Shown: positions 44,045 through 52,940, counted from the first letter of the stretch. The stretch is DNA of 61,092 bases from an uncultured Lachnospiraceae bacterium (GCA_910587105.1 CAJUMB010000011.1:12025-73116); one strand, 5' to 3'. Translations and numbers: made by a program. The notes: generated from the letters alone by a model not told the origin.

Positions 44045-45250
44045 TCAAATTTCCTGAAACAGATGTTTCATCACATCCCATCCGTGTGCAAATTCATTGC
44101 CGCTTTCGGCGGCCAGGTCTTCCTGATAACGCCATGTTCTGTCCTGGTTATCCGTACTGTCATAGATCAGATACGGCACCGGAGAGGTGGTATGGGTACG
44201 CAGCCGGACAGGTGTGGGATGATCCGGCATGATCAGCATCCGGTAATCAGCACCGGCTGCCTCCAGCCCCTCTTTTACCAGACGTATCACACGCCCATCC
44301 AGATATTCGATGGATTGTATTTTCTTTTCCACACTGCCCTGATGCCCCATTTCATCGGGAGCTTCCACGTGTATATAGACGAAATCATAGCCGTCTTTGG
44401 TCAAAGCTTTCACCGCTGCCTGGGCTTTCCCCTCGTAATTGGTATGAAGTCCCCCGTTGGCTCCCTCTACCAATATGTTATCCATCCCAGCGCCCACGGC
44501 GATTCCTTTCAGCAGGTCCACCGCCGATATCATGGCCCCTTTCTTCTGATGGGCTTCTTCAAAAGATGACAAAGACGGCCGGGTTCCAGCCCCCCAGAAC
44601 CACAGGCTGTTGGCCGGATTCTGCCCTTTTGCCTTTCTCTCCAGATTCAAGGGATGATTTTTCAAAATTTCATAGCTGCGCTCCTGCATATGGCGCAGAT
44701 GGCTCTCCTCGGGCAGATATGACTGGATACACTGGGTCAGCACGTCATGAGGCGGTGTCAGCTCCTCCACCTCCCCCCTTTTCCAGATGAGGCAGTGGCG
44801 GTAGCTGGTTCCCACATAGAACTGATAGGTTTCGTCCGCCAGTTCATCAGCCACAGCTTTCAACAATATCCCCGCATCCTCTGTGCTGATTTCCCCAGAG
44901 CTGTGGTCCAGAATTTTCTGCTGGCTGTAGGGCCCGTCTTCTTCTGTCAGAGTCACCAGATTACACCTGAGAGCCACGTCGCTGTCTTCCATATCCACCC
45001 CGATGCTCAGAGCCTCCAGCGGGGAACGCCCTGTATAGTACTGCCTGGGATTATATCCCAGAACAGACAGATTCGCCGTATCACTTCCGGGGCTCATTCC
45101 TTTTGGTATGGTATGGGCCAGACCGATTTCCCCTTTCCTGGCCAATTCATCCATTACCGGGGTTTTGGCATAAGCCAGAGGAGTCTGGCCGCCCAGGGAT
45201 TCAATGGGCTCATCTGCCATCCCATCCCCTAAAATCACTACGTATTTCAT
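44045..45250 (-). CDS. apgM: Cofactor-independent phosphoglycerate mutase, ApgM type
   Basis: The 401-residue enzyme begins MKYVVILGDGMADEPIESLG, with KGMSPGSDTANLSVLGYNPR and YYTGRSPLEALSIGVD following, the archaeal-type (ApgM) pattern. Metal-binding regions are visible near HVEAPDEMGHQGSVEKKIQS and IMPDHPTPVRLRTHTTSPVP. It interconverts 3- and 2-phosphoglycerate, or acts in a related phosphotransfer (some relatives are annotated as homoserine kinase-like). Its location directly upstream of aspartate kinase makes a link to threonine synthesis worth noting. Confidence 0.85.
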   Translation of the reverse strand: MKYVVILGDGMADEPIESLGGQTPLAYAKTPVMDELARKGEIGLAHTIPKGMSPGSDTANLSVLGYNPRQYYTGRSPLEALSIGVDMEDSDVALRCNLVTLTEEDGPYSQQKILDHSSGEISTEDAGILLKAVADELADETYQFYVGTSYRHCLIWKRGEVEELTPPHDVLTQCIQSYLPEESHLRHMQERSYEILKNHPLNLERKAKGQNPANSLWFWGAGTRPSLSSFEEAHQKKGAMISAVDLLKGIAVGAGMDNILVEGANGGLHTNYEGKAQAAVKALTKDGYDFVYIHVEAPDEMGHQGSVEKKIQSIEYLDGRVIRLVKEGLEAAGADYRMLIMPDHPTPVRLRTHTTSPVPYLIYDSTDNQDRTWRYQEDLAAESGNEFAHGWDVMKHLFQEI

Positions 45251-45286
45251 CCGTTATCCCCTTTCTGCTGTCTTTCACGCACTCTA

Positions 45287-45330
45287 AAGCGTGTCTTAAA
45301 GATGGCGGGAATGAATTTTAAGACACGCTC
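45287..45330 (-). repeat. 44-bp TA-flanked inverted repeat (short MITE-like copy)
   Basis: The ends AAGCGTGTCTTAAA and TTTAAGACACGCTC pair over 13 bp and are flanked by TA on both sides (45285-45286, 45331-45332). The right half matches the right end of the 160-bp element at 50143-50302 at 26 of 30 bases. The right TA is part of the prfB stop codon. Confidence 0.8.
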
Positions 45331-46443
45331 TAAGCTTTCGTCAAAGCGCCAGCTTTTAAATATGCATTGATAAACGGGTCCAAATCGCCGTCCAGCACAC
45401 CATCCACATTACCGGACTCATAATTGGTTCTATGGTCTTTCACCATAGTATATGGCTGCATGACATAAGAACGGATCTGATTTCCCCAGCCGATTTCCGT
45501 CACTTCTCCCCGGATACCGGATAACTTCGCCTCATTTTCCTGCTGTTTTAACAGGTACAGCTTGGCTTTCAGCATCTGCATGGCTTTATCTTTATTCATA
45601 TGCTGGGAACGCTCATTTTGGCATTGCACCACAATTCCCGTGGGAAAATGGGTGATGCGGATTGCCGACGACGTCTTATTGATATGCTGGCCTCCCGCGC
45701 CGCTGGAACGGTACGTGTCCACCCGGATATCATCGTCGTTGATCTCCACGTCCAGGTCTTCTTCAATATCCGGCATCACATCACAGGATACAAAGGAAGT
45801 CTGGCGTTTTCCCGCAGCGTTAAAAGGAGAAATCCGCACCAGACGGTGGACGCCTCTTTCTGATTTCAGATAACCGAAGGCATTTTCCCCTTTCACTTCA
45901 AAGGTCACAGACTTTATGCCTGCTTCATCCCCGTCCAGGTAATCCAGCACTTCCATTCCAAAGCCTTTGCGCTCTCCCCACCGGGTATACATCCGGTAGA
46001 GGATGCTGGCCCAATCACAGGATTCTGTCCCGCCTGCTCCTGCATGCAGCGTGACAATGGCATTGCTTTTGTCATACTCCCCAGACAGCAGGGTCTTCAT
46101 GCGGATGGCCTCCAGAGACGCCTCGAATTCCTTGAGCATTTCCCGGATTTCTGGGATCAGATCCGGGTCCTGTTCCTCATACCCCATCTCCAGCAGAGTC
46201 TCCATATCCTCCATCTGCCCCTGAAGCTTCTGATAAGTCTCCATGTCATCCCGCAGATATTTCAATTCACGGGCCATTTCCTGGGAGCGCACTGGATTCT
46301 CCCACAGATTAGGCGATTCCATCTCCCGCTCCAGTTCTTCTATCCTCTTCTCTTTGCCAGCCAGGTCAAAGTGAATCCCTCACTTCCACTAATGGCTCCG
46401 CGTAAGAATTCAATATAGTCTTTAATTGATCTAATTCAACCAC
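45330..46443 (-). CDS. prfB: Peptide chain release factor 2 (programmed +1 frameshift)
   Basis: RF2 reads UGA and UAA stops. Codons start at GTG 46443 (VELDQLKTIL...) and run 25 codons to CTT TGA (46371-46366). A +1 slip continues into DLAGKEKRIEELEREMESPN and the main body. The RF2 anticodon-like motif SPF is present (VRISPFNAAGKRQTSF), as is the catalytic GGQ (RSSGAGGQHINKTSSAIRIT). Combined length is about 370 residues, like E. coli RF2. The GTG has AAGGTGAAG just before it. The stop overlaps a small inverted-repeat element. Confidence 0.95.
46366..46371 (-). promoter_or_regulatory. prfB programmed frameshift site CTTTGA
   Basis: CTT TGA C with AGGGA a few bases upstream matches the known RF2 autoregulatory slip site. 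When RF2 is scarce, the ribosome pauses at UGA, shifts +1 and makes RF2. Confidence 0.95.
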
Positions 46444-46476
46444 AGCTTCACCTTCTTTCCTATTTTAATGGCTCTA

Positions 46477-46505
46477 ACCATATCATATTTTATTGCCAAA
46501 AGCAA
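46477..46505 (-). promoter_or_regulatory. Candidate promoter of prfB
   Basis: On the minus strand TTGCTT (46505-46500), a 17-bp spacer and TATGGT (46482-46477) lie about 35 bp before the GTG start. This is a moderate match. Confidence 0.45.
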
Positions 46506-46587
46506 GTAACATCCACTGAGTAAACAACCGTTCTGCCGATTTTTCTGTTCCCTGTGCAGCCAGCAGCATGTTCCGCCTGCTGAAAAA

Positions 46588-49155
46588 TTATGCTTTCCTC
46601 CCACAGCACTGTTTATACTTTTTGCCGCTTCCACAGGGACAGGGATCGTTGGGATAGACCTTTGCCTTTGCCCTCTGCTTTGGTTTTCTCGGACCCTCGT
46701 CCTCTTTATTGGTGGCGGTGGCCTGGGCTACCTGTTCTCTCTCCACTTTCTGCTCTACACGTACATGGTACAGAAGGCGGACCGTTTCTTCCTGGATATT
46801 GGAAGTCATGGCATTGAACATATCGTAGGCGCTCATTTTGTATTCGATTACCGGATCTCTCTGTCCATATGCCTGCAGACCGATTCCCTGGCGCAGCTGT
46901 TCCATATCATCAATATGGTCCATCCACTTATTGTCAATGACTTTCAACAGAACCACCCGTTCCAGTTCACGAATCTGTTCCGGTTCCGGAAATTCCGTCT
47001 CTTTCAGCTCATAACGCTTAATGGCTTCTTCTTTCAGTTCATGCTTAATCTGATTCTTTTTCTTCCCTTTAACTCCCTCTTTCTCTAGGGGTTTCACTGG
47101 TATAATGGGGCGCAGAACCTGATTAAACTGCTGGATATCCCATTCTTCAGAATCCACATCGTCGGAAAAACACATATCCACAGTACTGTCCACCACATCT
47201 GTGATCATCCTGCAGATGGAATCTCTCATACTGTCTCCATCCAGTACTTTCCGGCGCTCTTTGTAGATAATTTCCCGCTGTTCGTTATTTACCTGGTCAT
47301 AATCCAGCAGATTTTTACGGATGCCGAAGTTGTTGCTCTCTATTTTCATCTGCGCCTTCTCTATGGCACTGGAAAGCATCTTATGCTCAATCTGTTCATT
47401 TTCCGGCACACCCAGTGACCTGAAAATGTTCATCAGCCGTTCGGAACCGAACAAACGCATCAGGTCATCTTCCAGGGAAATATAGAATCTGGATTCACCC
47501 ACATCCCCCTGACGTCCGGAACGCCCCCGCAGCTGGTTGTCAATACGCCTGGATTCGTGCCGTTCTGTACCTACAATACGCAGCCCCCCGGCTTCCCGTG
47601 CCACATCGTCCAGTTTAATATCCGTACCACGGCCGGCCATATTGGTGGCAATGGTCACCGCACCTGCTGCGCCTGCCTGTGCCACAATCTCAGCCTCCTG
47701 CTCGTGGAACTTGGCATTGAGGACATTATGAGGGATGCCTTCTCTGCGGAGCATATTGCTGAGAAGCTCCGACGTCTCAATGGTAATTGTTCCCACCAGC
47801 ACCGGCTGCTGTCTGGCGTGTGCTTCTTTGATGGATTCCACCACTGCATTGAACTTCTCTTTCTTTGTCATATAAACGGCATCGTCCTGGTCCACTCTGC
47901 GCACCGGCTCATTGGTGGGAATTTCCACCACGTCCATGCCGTAGATATCCCGGAATTCTTTTTCTTCTGTCAGCGCAGTACCTGTCATCCCCGCCTTCTT
48001 TTCGTACTTATTAAAGAAGTTCTGGAACGTGATAGTGGCCAGAGTCTTGCTCTCCCGCTTCACCTTAACTTTTTCCTTGGCTTCAATAGCCTGGTGCAGA
48101 CCGTCAGAATACCGCCTGCCGGGCATGATACGCCCTGTAAATTCATCCACAATGAGTACTTCGTCGTCTTTTACCACATAATCCTGATCTCTGTGCATCA
48201 GATTGTGGGCCCGGAGCGCCAGAATAATATTATGCTGGATCTCCAGATTCTCCGGGTCAGACAGATTTTCAATGGAGAAAAATTTCTCCACTTTTTTCAC
48301 ACCGTCCTCTGTCAGTGTAACAATCTTATCCTTCTCATTGACAATAAAGTCCCCGGTCTCTATGATTTCTTCGCCCATGATAGCCGTCATCTTGGTCATC
48401 TCGCCGCTGGCTTCCCCCCGCTGCAGCTGCCGGGCCAGAGTATCGCAAAATTCATAGAGCTTTGTAGACTTGCCGCTCTGTCCGGAAATAATCAGCGGAG
48501 TACGGGCCTCGTCGATGAGCACAGAGTCCACCTCGTCGATGATAGCATAATACAGCTCCCGCTGTACCAGCTGTTCTTTATAGATCACCATGTTATCCCG
48601 CAGATAATCAAATCCCAGCTCGTTGTTGGTAATATAAGTGATGTCGCAGGCGTACTGCTCCCGCCGCTCATCGTTGTCCATGGAATTTAACACAACCCCC
48701 ACGGTCAGTCCCAGGAACTTATGGATGGCTCCCATCCACTCGGCATCACGGGCAGCCAGGTAATCGTTCACCGTTACGATATGGACTCCTTTTCCTTCCA
48801 GAGCGTTTAGATAGGCTGGCAGAGTGGAGACCAGAGTCTTTCCTTCACCGGTTTTCATCTCAGCAATACGCCCCTGATGCAGAATCACACCCCCGATTAA
48901 CTGCACCCGGTAATGCTCCATATCTAAAGTTCTCTTAGCGGCTTCACGCACCACGGCATACGCTTCCGGCAGAATATCGTCCAGCGTTTCCCCCTGGGAA
49001 AGCCTGTTCTTAAATTCACGGGTCTTGTCACGCAGGGCGGCATCATCCAGCTCCTGCATAGACGGACGCAAAGCTTCTATTTTATCAACAATGCCACGGA
49101 TACGCTTCACTTCGTGCTCGCTGTGCGTGCCAAAGATTTTTGTCAAAATGCTCAT
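46588..49155 (-). CDS. secA: Preprotein translocase ATPase SecA
   Basis: SecA drives protein export through SecYEG. The 855-residue product has Walker A in AEMKTGEGKTLVSTLPAYLN, Walker B VDSVLIDEARTPLIISG, the helicase-like block VTIATNMAGRGTDIKLDD and the C-terminal zinc site CPCGSGKKYKQCCG. Length and motifs are normal. It has its own promoter upstream and is followed, 145 bp on, by prfB in the same direction, as in many Firmicutes. Confidence 0.97.
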   Translation of the reverse strand: MSILTKIFGTHSEHEVKRIRGIVDKIEALRPSMQELDDAALRDKTREFKNRLSQGETLDDILPEAYAVVREAAKRTLDMEHYRVQLIGGVILHQGRIAEMKTGEGKTLVSTLPAYLNALEGKGVHIVTVNDYLAARDAEWMGAIHKFLGLTVGVVLNSMDNDERREQYACDITYITNNELGFDYLRDNMVIYKEQLVQRELYYAIIDEVDSVLIDEARTPLIISGQSGKSTKLYEFCDTLARQLQRGEASGEMTKMTAIMGEEIIETGDFIVNEKDKIVTLTEDGVKKVEKFFSIENLSDPENLEIQHNIILALRAHNLMHRDQDYVVKDDEVLIVDEFTGRIMPGRRYSDGLHQAIEAKEKVKVKRESKTLATITFQNFFNKYEKKAGMTGTALTEEKEFRDIYGMDVVEIPTNEPVRRVDQDDAVYMTKKEKFNAVVESIKEAHARQQPVLVGTITIETSELLSNMLRREGIPHNVLNAKFHEQEAEIVAQAGAAGAVTIATNMAGRGTDIKLDDVAREAGGLRIVGTERHESRRIDNQLRGRSGRQGDVGESRFYISLEDDLMRLFGSERLMNIFRSLGVPENEQIEHKMLSSAIEKAQMKIESNNFGIRKNLLDYDQVNNEQREIIYKERRKVLDGDSMRDSICRMITDVVDSTVDMCFSDDVDSEEWDIQQFNQVLRPIIPVKPLEKEGVKGKKKNQIKHELKEEAIKRYELKETEFPEPEQIRELERVVLLKVIDNKWMDHIDDMEQLRQGIGLQAYGQRDPVIEYKMSAYDMFNAMTSNIQEETVRLLYHVRVEQKVEREQVAQATATNKEDEGPRKPKQRAKAKVYPNDPCPCGSGKKYKQCCGRKA

Positions 49156-49194
49156 TTATTCTACTCCTGTTCTCCATTTTCGAAATTTCTCTAT

Positions 49195-49223
49195 ATTCTA
49201 ACACTTTCTATAGGAAAAGACAA
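49195..49223 (-). promoter_or_regulatory. Sigma-A promoter of secA
   Basis: On the minus strand TTGTCT (49223-49218), a 17-bp spacer ending TGT, then TAGAAT (49200-49195) form an extended -10 promoter about 40 bp before the secA start. Confidence 0.65.
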
Positions 49224-49359
49224 TGGATTTATAAAATAATACCGCTTGACGCTTCCCCCTGCAAATGCATAATTTTAAAGCGGGGATTTTACACGTTGAA
49301 GTGCAAAATCCTTTAAGAAGTCCTTCAAAATAATTCATAATATTCCCGGGAAATCACAC

Positions 49360-49494
49360 AAAAAGATAGATGTAAACGCCGGACGGGGGACCATCGTCAT
49401 CGGACTGGCGGCAGTGATTATCAGCGAAGCAATTTTGGGAAAGCTCTGCTCTGGCAAAAGATTTACTAAAGTTATTTTCCACAGTAAGTTGTAA
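49360..49494 (+). pseudogene. Relic of an ABC transporter permease
   Basis: The reading DVNAGRGTIVIGLAAVIISE resembles the conserved block of TrpY-type permeases of substrate-binding/permease/ATPase transporters. After about 25 codons the similarity is lost and the frame ends in TAA at 49492-49494. There is no start codon or ribosome binding site. It lies just before a fragment of the matching ATPase, so the two are pieces of one decayed operon. Confidence 0.55.
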
Positions 49495-49554
49495 CCTGTT
49501 TCCTGGCGGTATCTTATTTAAGAGAAAAATATACAGTAAAACGAAGGATGGCCT

Positions 49555-49791
49555 GTGGACGGGGGAAAGATTTCTGTAAACGACACGGATATTACAAGGC
49601 TTCCCGAGCACAAACGGGCCGTGTATCTGGGAAGGTTTTTTGAGGACCCCATGATCAGAACTGCCACCACCATGCCCATTGGGGAAAATATGGCAATCGC
49701 CGCAAGACACGGGGAACGCAGAGGCTTTCGATGGGGCGTTTCCAGCCATTGGCTAAAGAAGAAAGCCCCTTCCAGCACGGTCTTGGCGTAA
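49555..49791 (+). pseudogene. Relic of an ABC transporter ATP-binding protein
   Basis: The segment GKISVNDTDITRLPEHKRAV with YLGRFFEDPMIRTATTMPIG and ENMAIAARHGERRGFRWG matches the Q-loop region of TrpX-type ATPases (family form GRVFQDPMMGTA). Walker A, the signature LSGGQ and Walker B are all missing, and similarity stops after about 65 codons. It is a fragment left by deletion, paired with the permease relic upstream. Confidence 0.65.
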
Positions 49792-49976
49792 GTAAAATGG
49801 GCATTCCTCCCCCTCTTTTATTTCTTATCGCTCCAGCAGCTTCTCAATCTTCTGTTTCTGCCCTTTCTGCCTGTTCTAATGCCTTTGGCCGTTCCACTCA
49901 ACTGCACCTGTTCCCTGCCCAAATGATGCTCCAAACATCCTAAATCAGACGTTTTTTCCTGCAAACGGTGCATGTA
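49792..49976. other. Unidentified stretch
   Basis: No intact gene. The minus strand shows a short open piece with a coding-like end (RQKGQKQKIEKLLER then stop near 49829) interrupted by a TAG, possibly another gene remnant. I cannot assign it. Confidence 0.3.
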
Positions 49977-50118
49977 AGAAATATTTTTTAAAGAGGGCGA
50001 ATTAGCAAAAGAAGCAGTTTGGGCAAAATTTGCCTATACTGCTTCTGACGGTAAAACCTATCAGGTGGATTTCTATATTTTGAGTGGCGTTGTCGGAGAA
50101 AAAGACAAGCACTATTAA
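49977..50118 (+). pseudogene. C-terminal remnant of an unidentified gene
   Basis: Following an in-frame TAA, the frame EIFFKEGELAKEAVWAKFAY plus TASDGKTYQVDFYILSGVVG and EKDKHY runs to a TAA at 50116-50118. It has natural coding character but no start codon. The family is not recognised. It ends 25 bp before the inverted-repeat element. Confidence 0.4.
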
Positions 50119-50142
50119 AAGTTATTTCTTATACAGTTCCTA

Positions 50143-50302
50143 AAGCGTGTTTGAAAATTGATTTATGTCAACCGTGCGTCACAGTTTGTGGGAGATTTGT
50201 TCCGCATGAGGGCGCTGTAGCGGGCTACAGCAACCGAATAAGGGGAAAATCTGCCGCAAAGTGGGGCGTATGGGTGGCGTGAATGAATTTTCAAACACGC
50301 TC
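50143..50302. mobile_element. 160-bp MITE-like element with 16-bp terminal inverted repeats and TA flanks
   Basis: The ends share a perfect 16-bp inverted repeat, AGCGTGTTTGAAAATT (50144-50159) and its complement (50286-50301). TA stands at both borders (50141-50142 and 50303-50304), the target duplication expected of IS630/Tc1-type transposition. The interior has further imperfect inverted pairing and no coding frame. Two related pieces occur at 31494-31519 and 45287-45330. It is non-autonomous; no matching transposase is in the window. Confidence 0.75.
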
Positions 50303-50312
50303 TAATTTCTAA

Positions 50313-50350
50313 ATCCGGGATTATAGCCGGACAGTTCAAAAATGTTTACG
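50313..50350 (+). repeat. Left direct repeat flanking the PD-(D/E)XK gene
   Basis: This 38-bp sequence containing GGGATTATAGC and GTTCAAAAATGTTTAC matches 51551-51588 at 33 of 38 positions in the same orientation. The two copies bracket the nuclease-like gene at 50371-51444. Confidence 0.8.
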
Positions 50351-50370
50351 TAAGGACAGGGGCAGAATAA

Positions 50371-51444
50371 TCATACTGCGGCCAGCCGCTCTTCCAGCCA
50401 TTTCTCGACTGTATCCACGCTGACTTTTAATCTCTTTGCAATCTTCTCCGGGCTGAAACCATCCTCGTCATAAAGCTCATAAGCCGTCTCCCTGGCCTGC
50501 TCCATCCGGCCTTCCGTAACTCCCTTATTATAAACGCCAGTACTTAAATTACACATATTAAGCACCTCCCTGCTTATTTCCTTCGTCACACTTATCTGAA
50601 ACTCATCCGTTAATGCCATGAGCTTCTCTTCATATGTCCGCTCCACCGAAAACATCTTACTGAGCAGCCGGATTGCATTGTCACCGCTTTTTTCGCCGTG
50701 CCTGCCCAATCTCAAAACCACTACCCTCATCAGGTCATAACTCTCTTTCTCTTCGCGGAAATTCCCGCGCTTACATGTTTCAGTCATTTGATACTGATTG
50801 ATGGTATCCGACCGGTAATCCACCGTGTCTTCACAGACCCATATGCTCACCACGCGCTTAATCTTCCCATATTCCTGATCCTTAAATACTGTGCCGCGCT
50901 GGGATGAGATCATCCTGGCACCATAGTAGATCCCACGCATCGGGAGCGGATACCCCGGTTTGTCGTTGTTTTGAATTTCAATATTCACAAAAATCTCCAC
51001 CAGCACGCCGCTCTGTGGAATTACTGCCAGAAAGCGGATATCGTAGCAGACTGTCCCTTCCCTCTGTGATTTGTCCTCAGCAGGAAGCCCTTCTATCTTG
51101 TCATCTCCGCTCATCATGCCGTCTGCCTCTTCTGCTCCATCTGCCTTTTCCCCTGGCCCAGAGAACATGGGAGACGCAGGGACTGCGGGAACCTGGCGGT
51201 CCGGATGATCCCGGTGTACTGCAGTCGTCCTTATCTGGGGAACCCCCTCTATGAATTTCCCGGCAATCTCCTGCACAGTATAGTCTTCATATTCGTCAAG
51301 CGCGCTCTTTAAAATGTATGCCAGGACCGGCTTCTCCGCCACAAGGTTCCTTGCTGATGCATCATATCTGGCAGATAACCCATCCTCCGCCGCTTTCAGA
51401 TTCTGGGCGATCTCGTTCGGGATCGTTATTCTCCCTTCCGGCAT
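50371..51444 (-). CDS. PD-(D/E)XK nuclease family transposase-like protein (Rpn-like)
   Basis: The 357-residue protein has a PD-(D/E)XK-type core: AEKPVLAYILKSALDEYEDY, then GTVCYDIRFLAV with the acidic EIFVNIEIQNND strand, and PLPMRGIYYGARMISSQRGT. A C-terminal helix-turn-helix-like end follows (SPEKIAKRLKVSVDTVEKWL). It belongs to a family abundant in Lachnospiraceae and related to recombination-promoting nucleases. The start is ATG 51444 with GGAGG 7 bases upstream; the frame extends to 51534 without support. A Gly/Glu/Asp-rich insert (about 115-145) is variable. Two near-identical 38-bp direct repeats flank it. Confidence 0.82.
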   Translation of the reverse strand: MPEGRITIPNEIAQNLKAAEDGLSARYDASARNLVAEKPVLAYILKSALDEYEDYTVQEIAGKFIEGVPQIRTTAVHRDHPDRQVPAVPASPMFSGPGEKADGAEEADGMMSGDDKIEGLPAEDKSQREGTVCYDIRFLAVIPQSGVLVEIFVNIEIQNNDKPGYPLPMRGIYYGARMISSQRGTVFKDQEYGKIKRVVSIWVCEDTVDYRSDTINQYQMTETCKRGNFREEKESYDLMRVVVLRLGRHGEKSGDNAIRLLSKMFSVERTYEEKLMALTDEFQISVTKEISREVLNMCNLSTGVYNKGVTEGRMEQARETAYELYDEDGFSPEKIAKRLKVSVDTVEKWLEERLAAV

Positions 51445-51550
51445 GCCATCACCTCCACAATATTCTGCCGCCCGTTCCCCCGCGCTTTCCCACACAGATG
51501 TGGGAACCTGCCCACAGGCGGGGTTCTCTATCATTTATAGTCTACTTCAT

Positions 51551-51588
51551 ATCTGGGATTATAGCAAGACGGTTCAAAAATGTTTACA
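51551..51588 (+). repeat. Right direct repeat flanking the PD-(D/E)XK gene
   Basis: Partner of the copy at 50313-50350, 33 of 38 positions identical, same orientation. It lies about 107 bp upstream of the gene's start codon. Confidence 0.8.
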
Positions 51589-51869
51589 GAAAATTTCCAT
51601 ATCAGCCGAATCGGCCATCTTCATCCGGCATTGCACTTTATTGCACAGATACACCTCATGTTATACATTAAAAGTAAAAAGGAATGATGCATTTTGACAC
51701 GATATTTTGTAATATTTTCCGCGCCCTTTAATAATATTGGCAGCCATGAACGCAAAAGCCAACATTTTATCTTTACACCCGTAAAATAGAATGGCTTGCT
51801 AATTTTTATCCTAAATGTTAGTATAAGATTGTAAGAAAACATTCTCTAAAAAGATGGAATGAAAGGTGA
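51589..51869. other. Noncoding stretch before the broken nuclease-like gene
   Basis: AT-rich sequence with no supported gene. It must hold the upstream region of the former gene at 51870. I see no clear promoter. Confidence 0.5.
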
Positions 51870-52727
51870 CTGCAGACGGCAGATATTTTTGAAGCAGTAA
51901 ATGTTCAATGGCATCTTGGTTTTTATGGTGCATCTGAGCTGGAATTTTTATCAAACAAGAATTTCAAAGGTAGTTTAACTTGAGCAAGGAACCTATCCGT
52001 ATGGATCTGCTGATCATCAAAAAACTTACTGATGTCAGAATAGAGAATGAACTTGGACATATTTTCAAAAGATTTAATGTTGTGGAGTACAAAAATCCAG
52101 ATGATGCTCTTTCCATAGATGATTATTACAAAACGACAGGCTATGCCTGTCTGTATAAAGGATTAGGGGAAGCGGTAGACCAGATTCCGGCAGACGAACT
52201 GACTATTTCAATTTTTCGGGAAAGCTATCCGAGAGAAATGTTTAAATGAATGAAAAACCTTGGACTAGAGATTAGTGAGCGTTATCCGGGAATATATTAT
52301 ATCAGTGGAAAACAGGCACTGTTCGATACACAGATTGTGGTAACAAAACAGCTTGACAAAAAACGCACCGGACATTGCGTGTTCTTTCAAAACATGTGAC
52401 GGAAGAAGATGTCCGGGCATTTATCAAAAGCGCCGCAAAGATATCCGAACCAGGAGATAGAAACAATGTAGATGCAGTTTTGCAGGTCAGCGTTTCTGCA
52501 AACAGGAGATATATGAGGCAATAAGGAGGTGCGACAAACTTATGTGTGAAACATTGAGAGAACTTATGAAAGAAGACTTCGAAAAACAAGAACGGGAAAC
52601 AAAGAAGGAAACTTTGCTAGAAGCAATCCAGAATCTGATGGAAACAATGAAATGCAGTGCGGATCAGACAATGGAAGCACTGAAAATTCCAGATGCTGAC
52701 AAAGGAAAGTATATTGCAAAATTATAG
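51870..52727 (+). pseudogene. Frameshifted nuclease-like (Rpn-like) gene
   Basis: Three frames together spell one family protein of about 285 residues. Piece 1 reads ADIFEAVNVQWHLGFYGASE, ending in TGA near 51971. Piece 2 reads NLSKEPIRMDLLIIKKLTDV through YYKTTGYACLYKGLGEAVDQ to a TGA at 52247-52249, then GLEISERYPGIYYISGK and EEDVRAFIKSAAKISEPGDR with VDAVLQVSVSANR. Piece 3 reads IYEAIRRCDKLMCETLRELM to TAG 52727. The joins need at least three frameshifts or stops, and the start codon is CTG at best. The 61-codon frame from ATG 52542 is only the 3' end of this relic. Confidence 0.8.
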
Positions 52728-52790
52728 AAATGGATGTATCTGGAGCAGAGAGAATTCTGGAATAGTTGTATAAGCATTTTTACTTAATGC

Positions 52791-52940
52791 CACAAATTTA
52801 TAAATCCTCTTTACAGTCAAAAACCAGGCGTGCTAACATCAAACGCAGCAATGGTTACACCTATGTTGTATGAAAGAATTGCCAAATACAATCCTTAAAA
52901 ACAGTACGACGAAGTCTTGAGCGACCATTTATATTGGTAA
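52791..52940 (+). pseudogene. Possible gene relic, family unknown
   Basis: The reading PLYSQKPGVLTSNAAMVTPM with LYERIAKYNP, then a TAA at 52896, then KQYDEVLSDHLYW in the same frame to TAA 52940, has coding character broken by one stop. There is no start. I do not recognise the family. The rest of 52728-53014 holds nothing I can identify. Confidence 0.3.

Noticed and set aside
52542..52727. A stand-alone 61-codon gene starting MCETLRELMKEDF
   Set aside because: The same frame continues upstream as IYEAIRRCDKLM and matches the C-terminal part of the broken nuclease-like protein, so it is the 3' end of that pseudogene.
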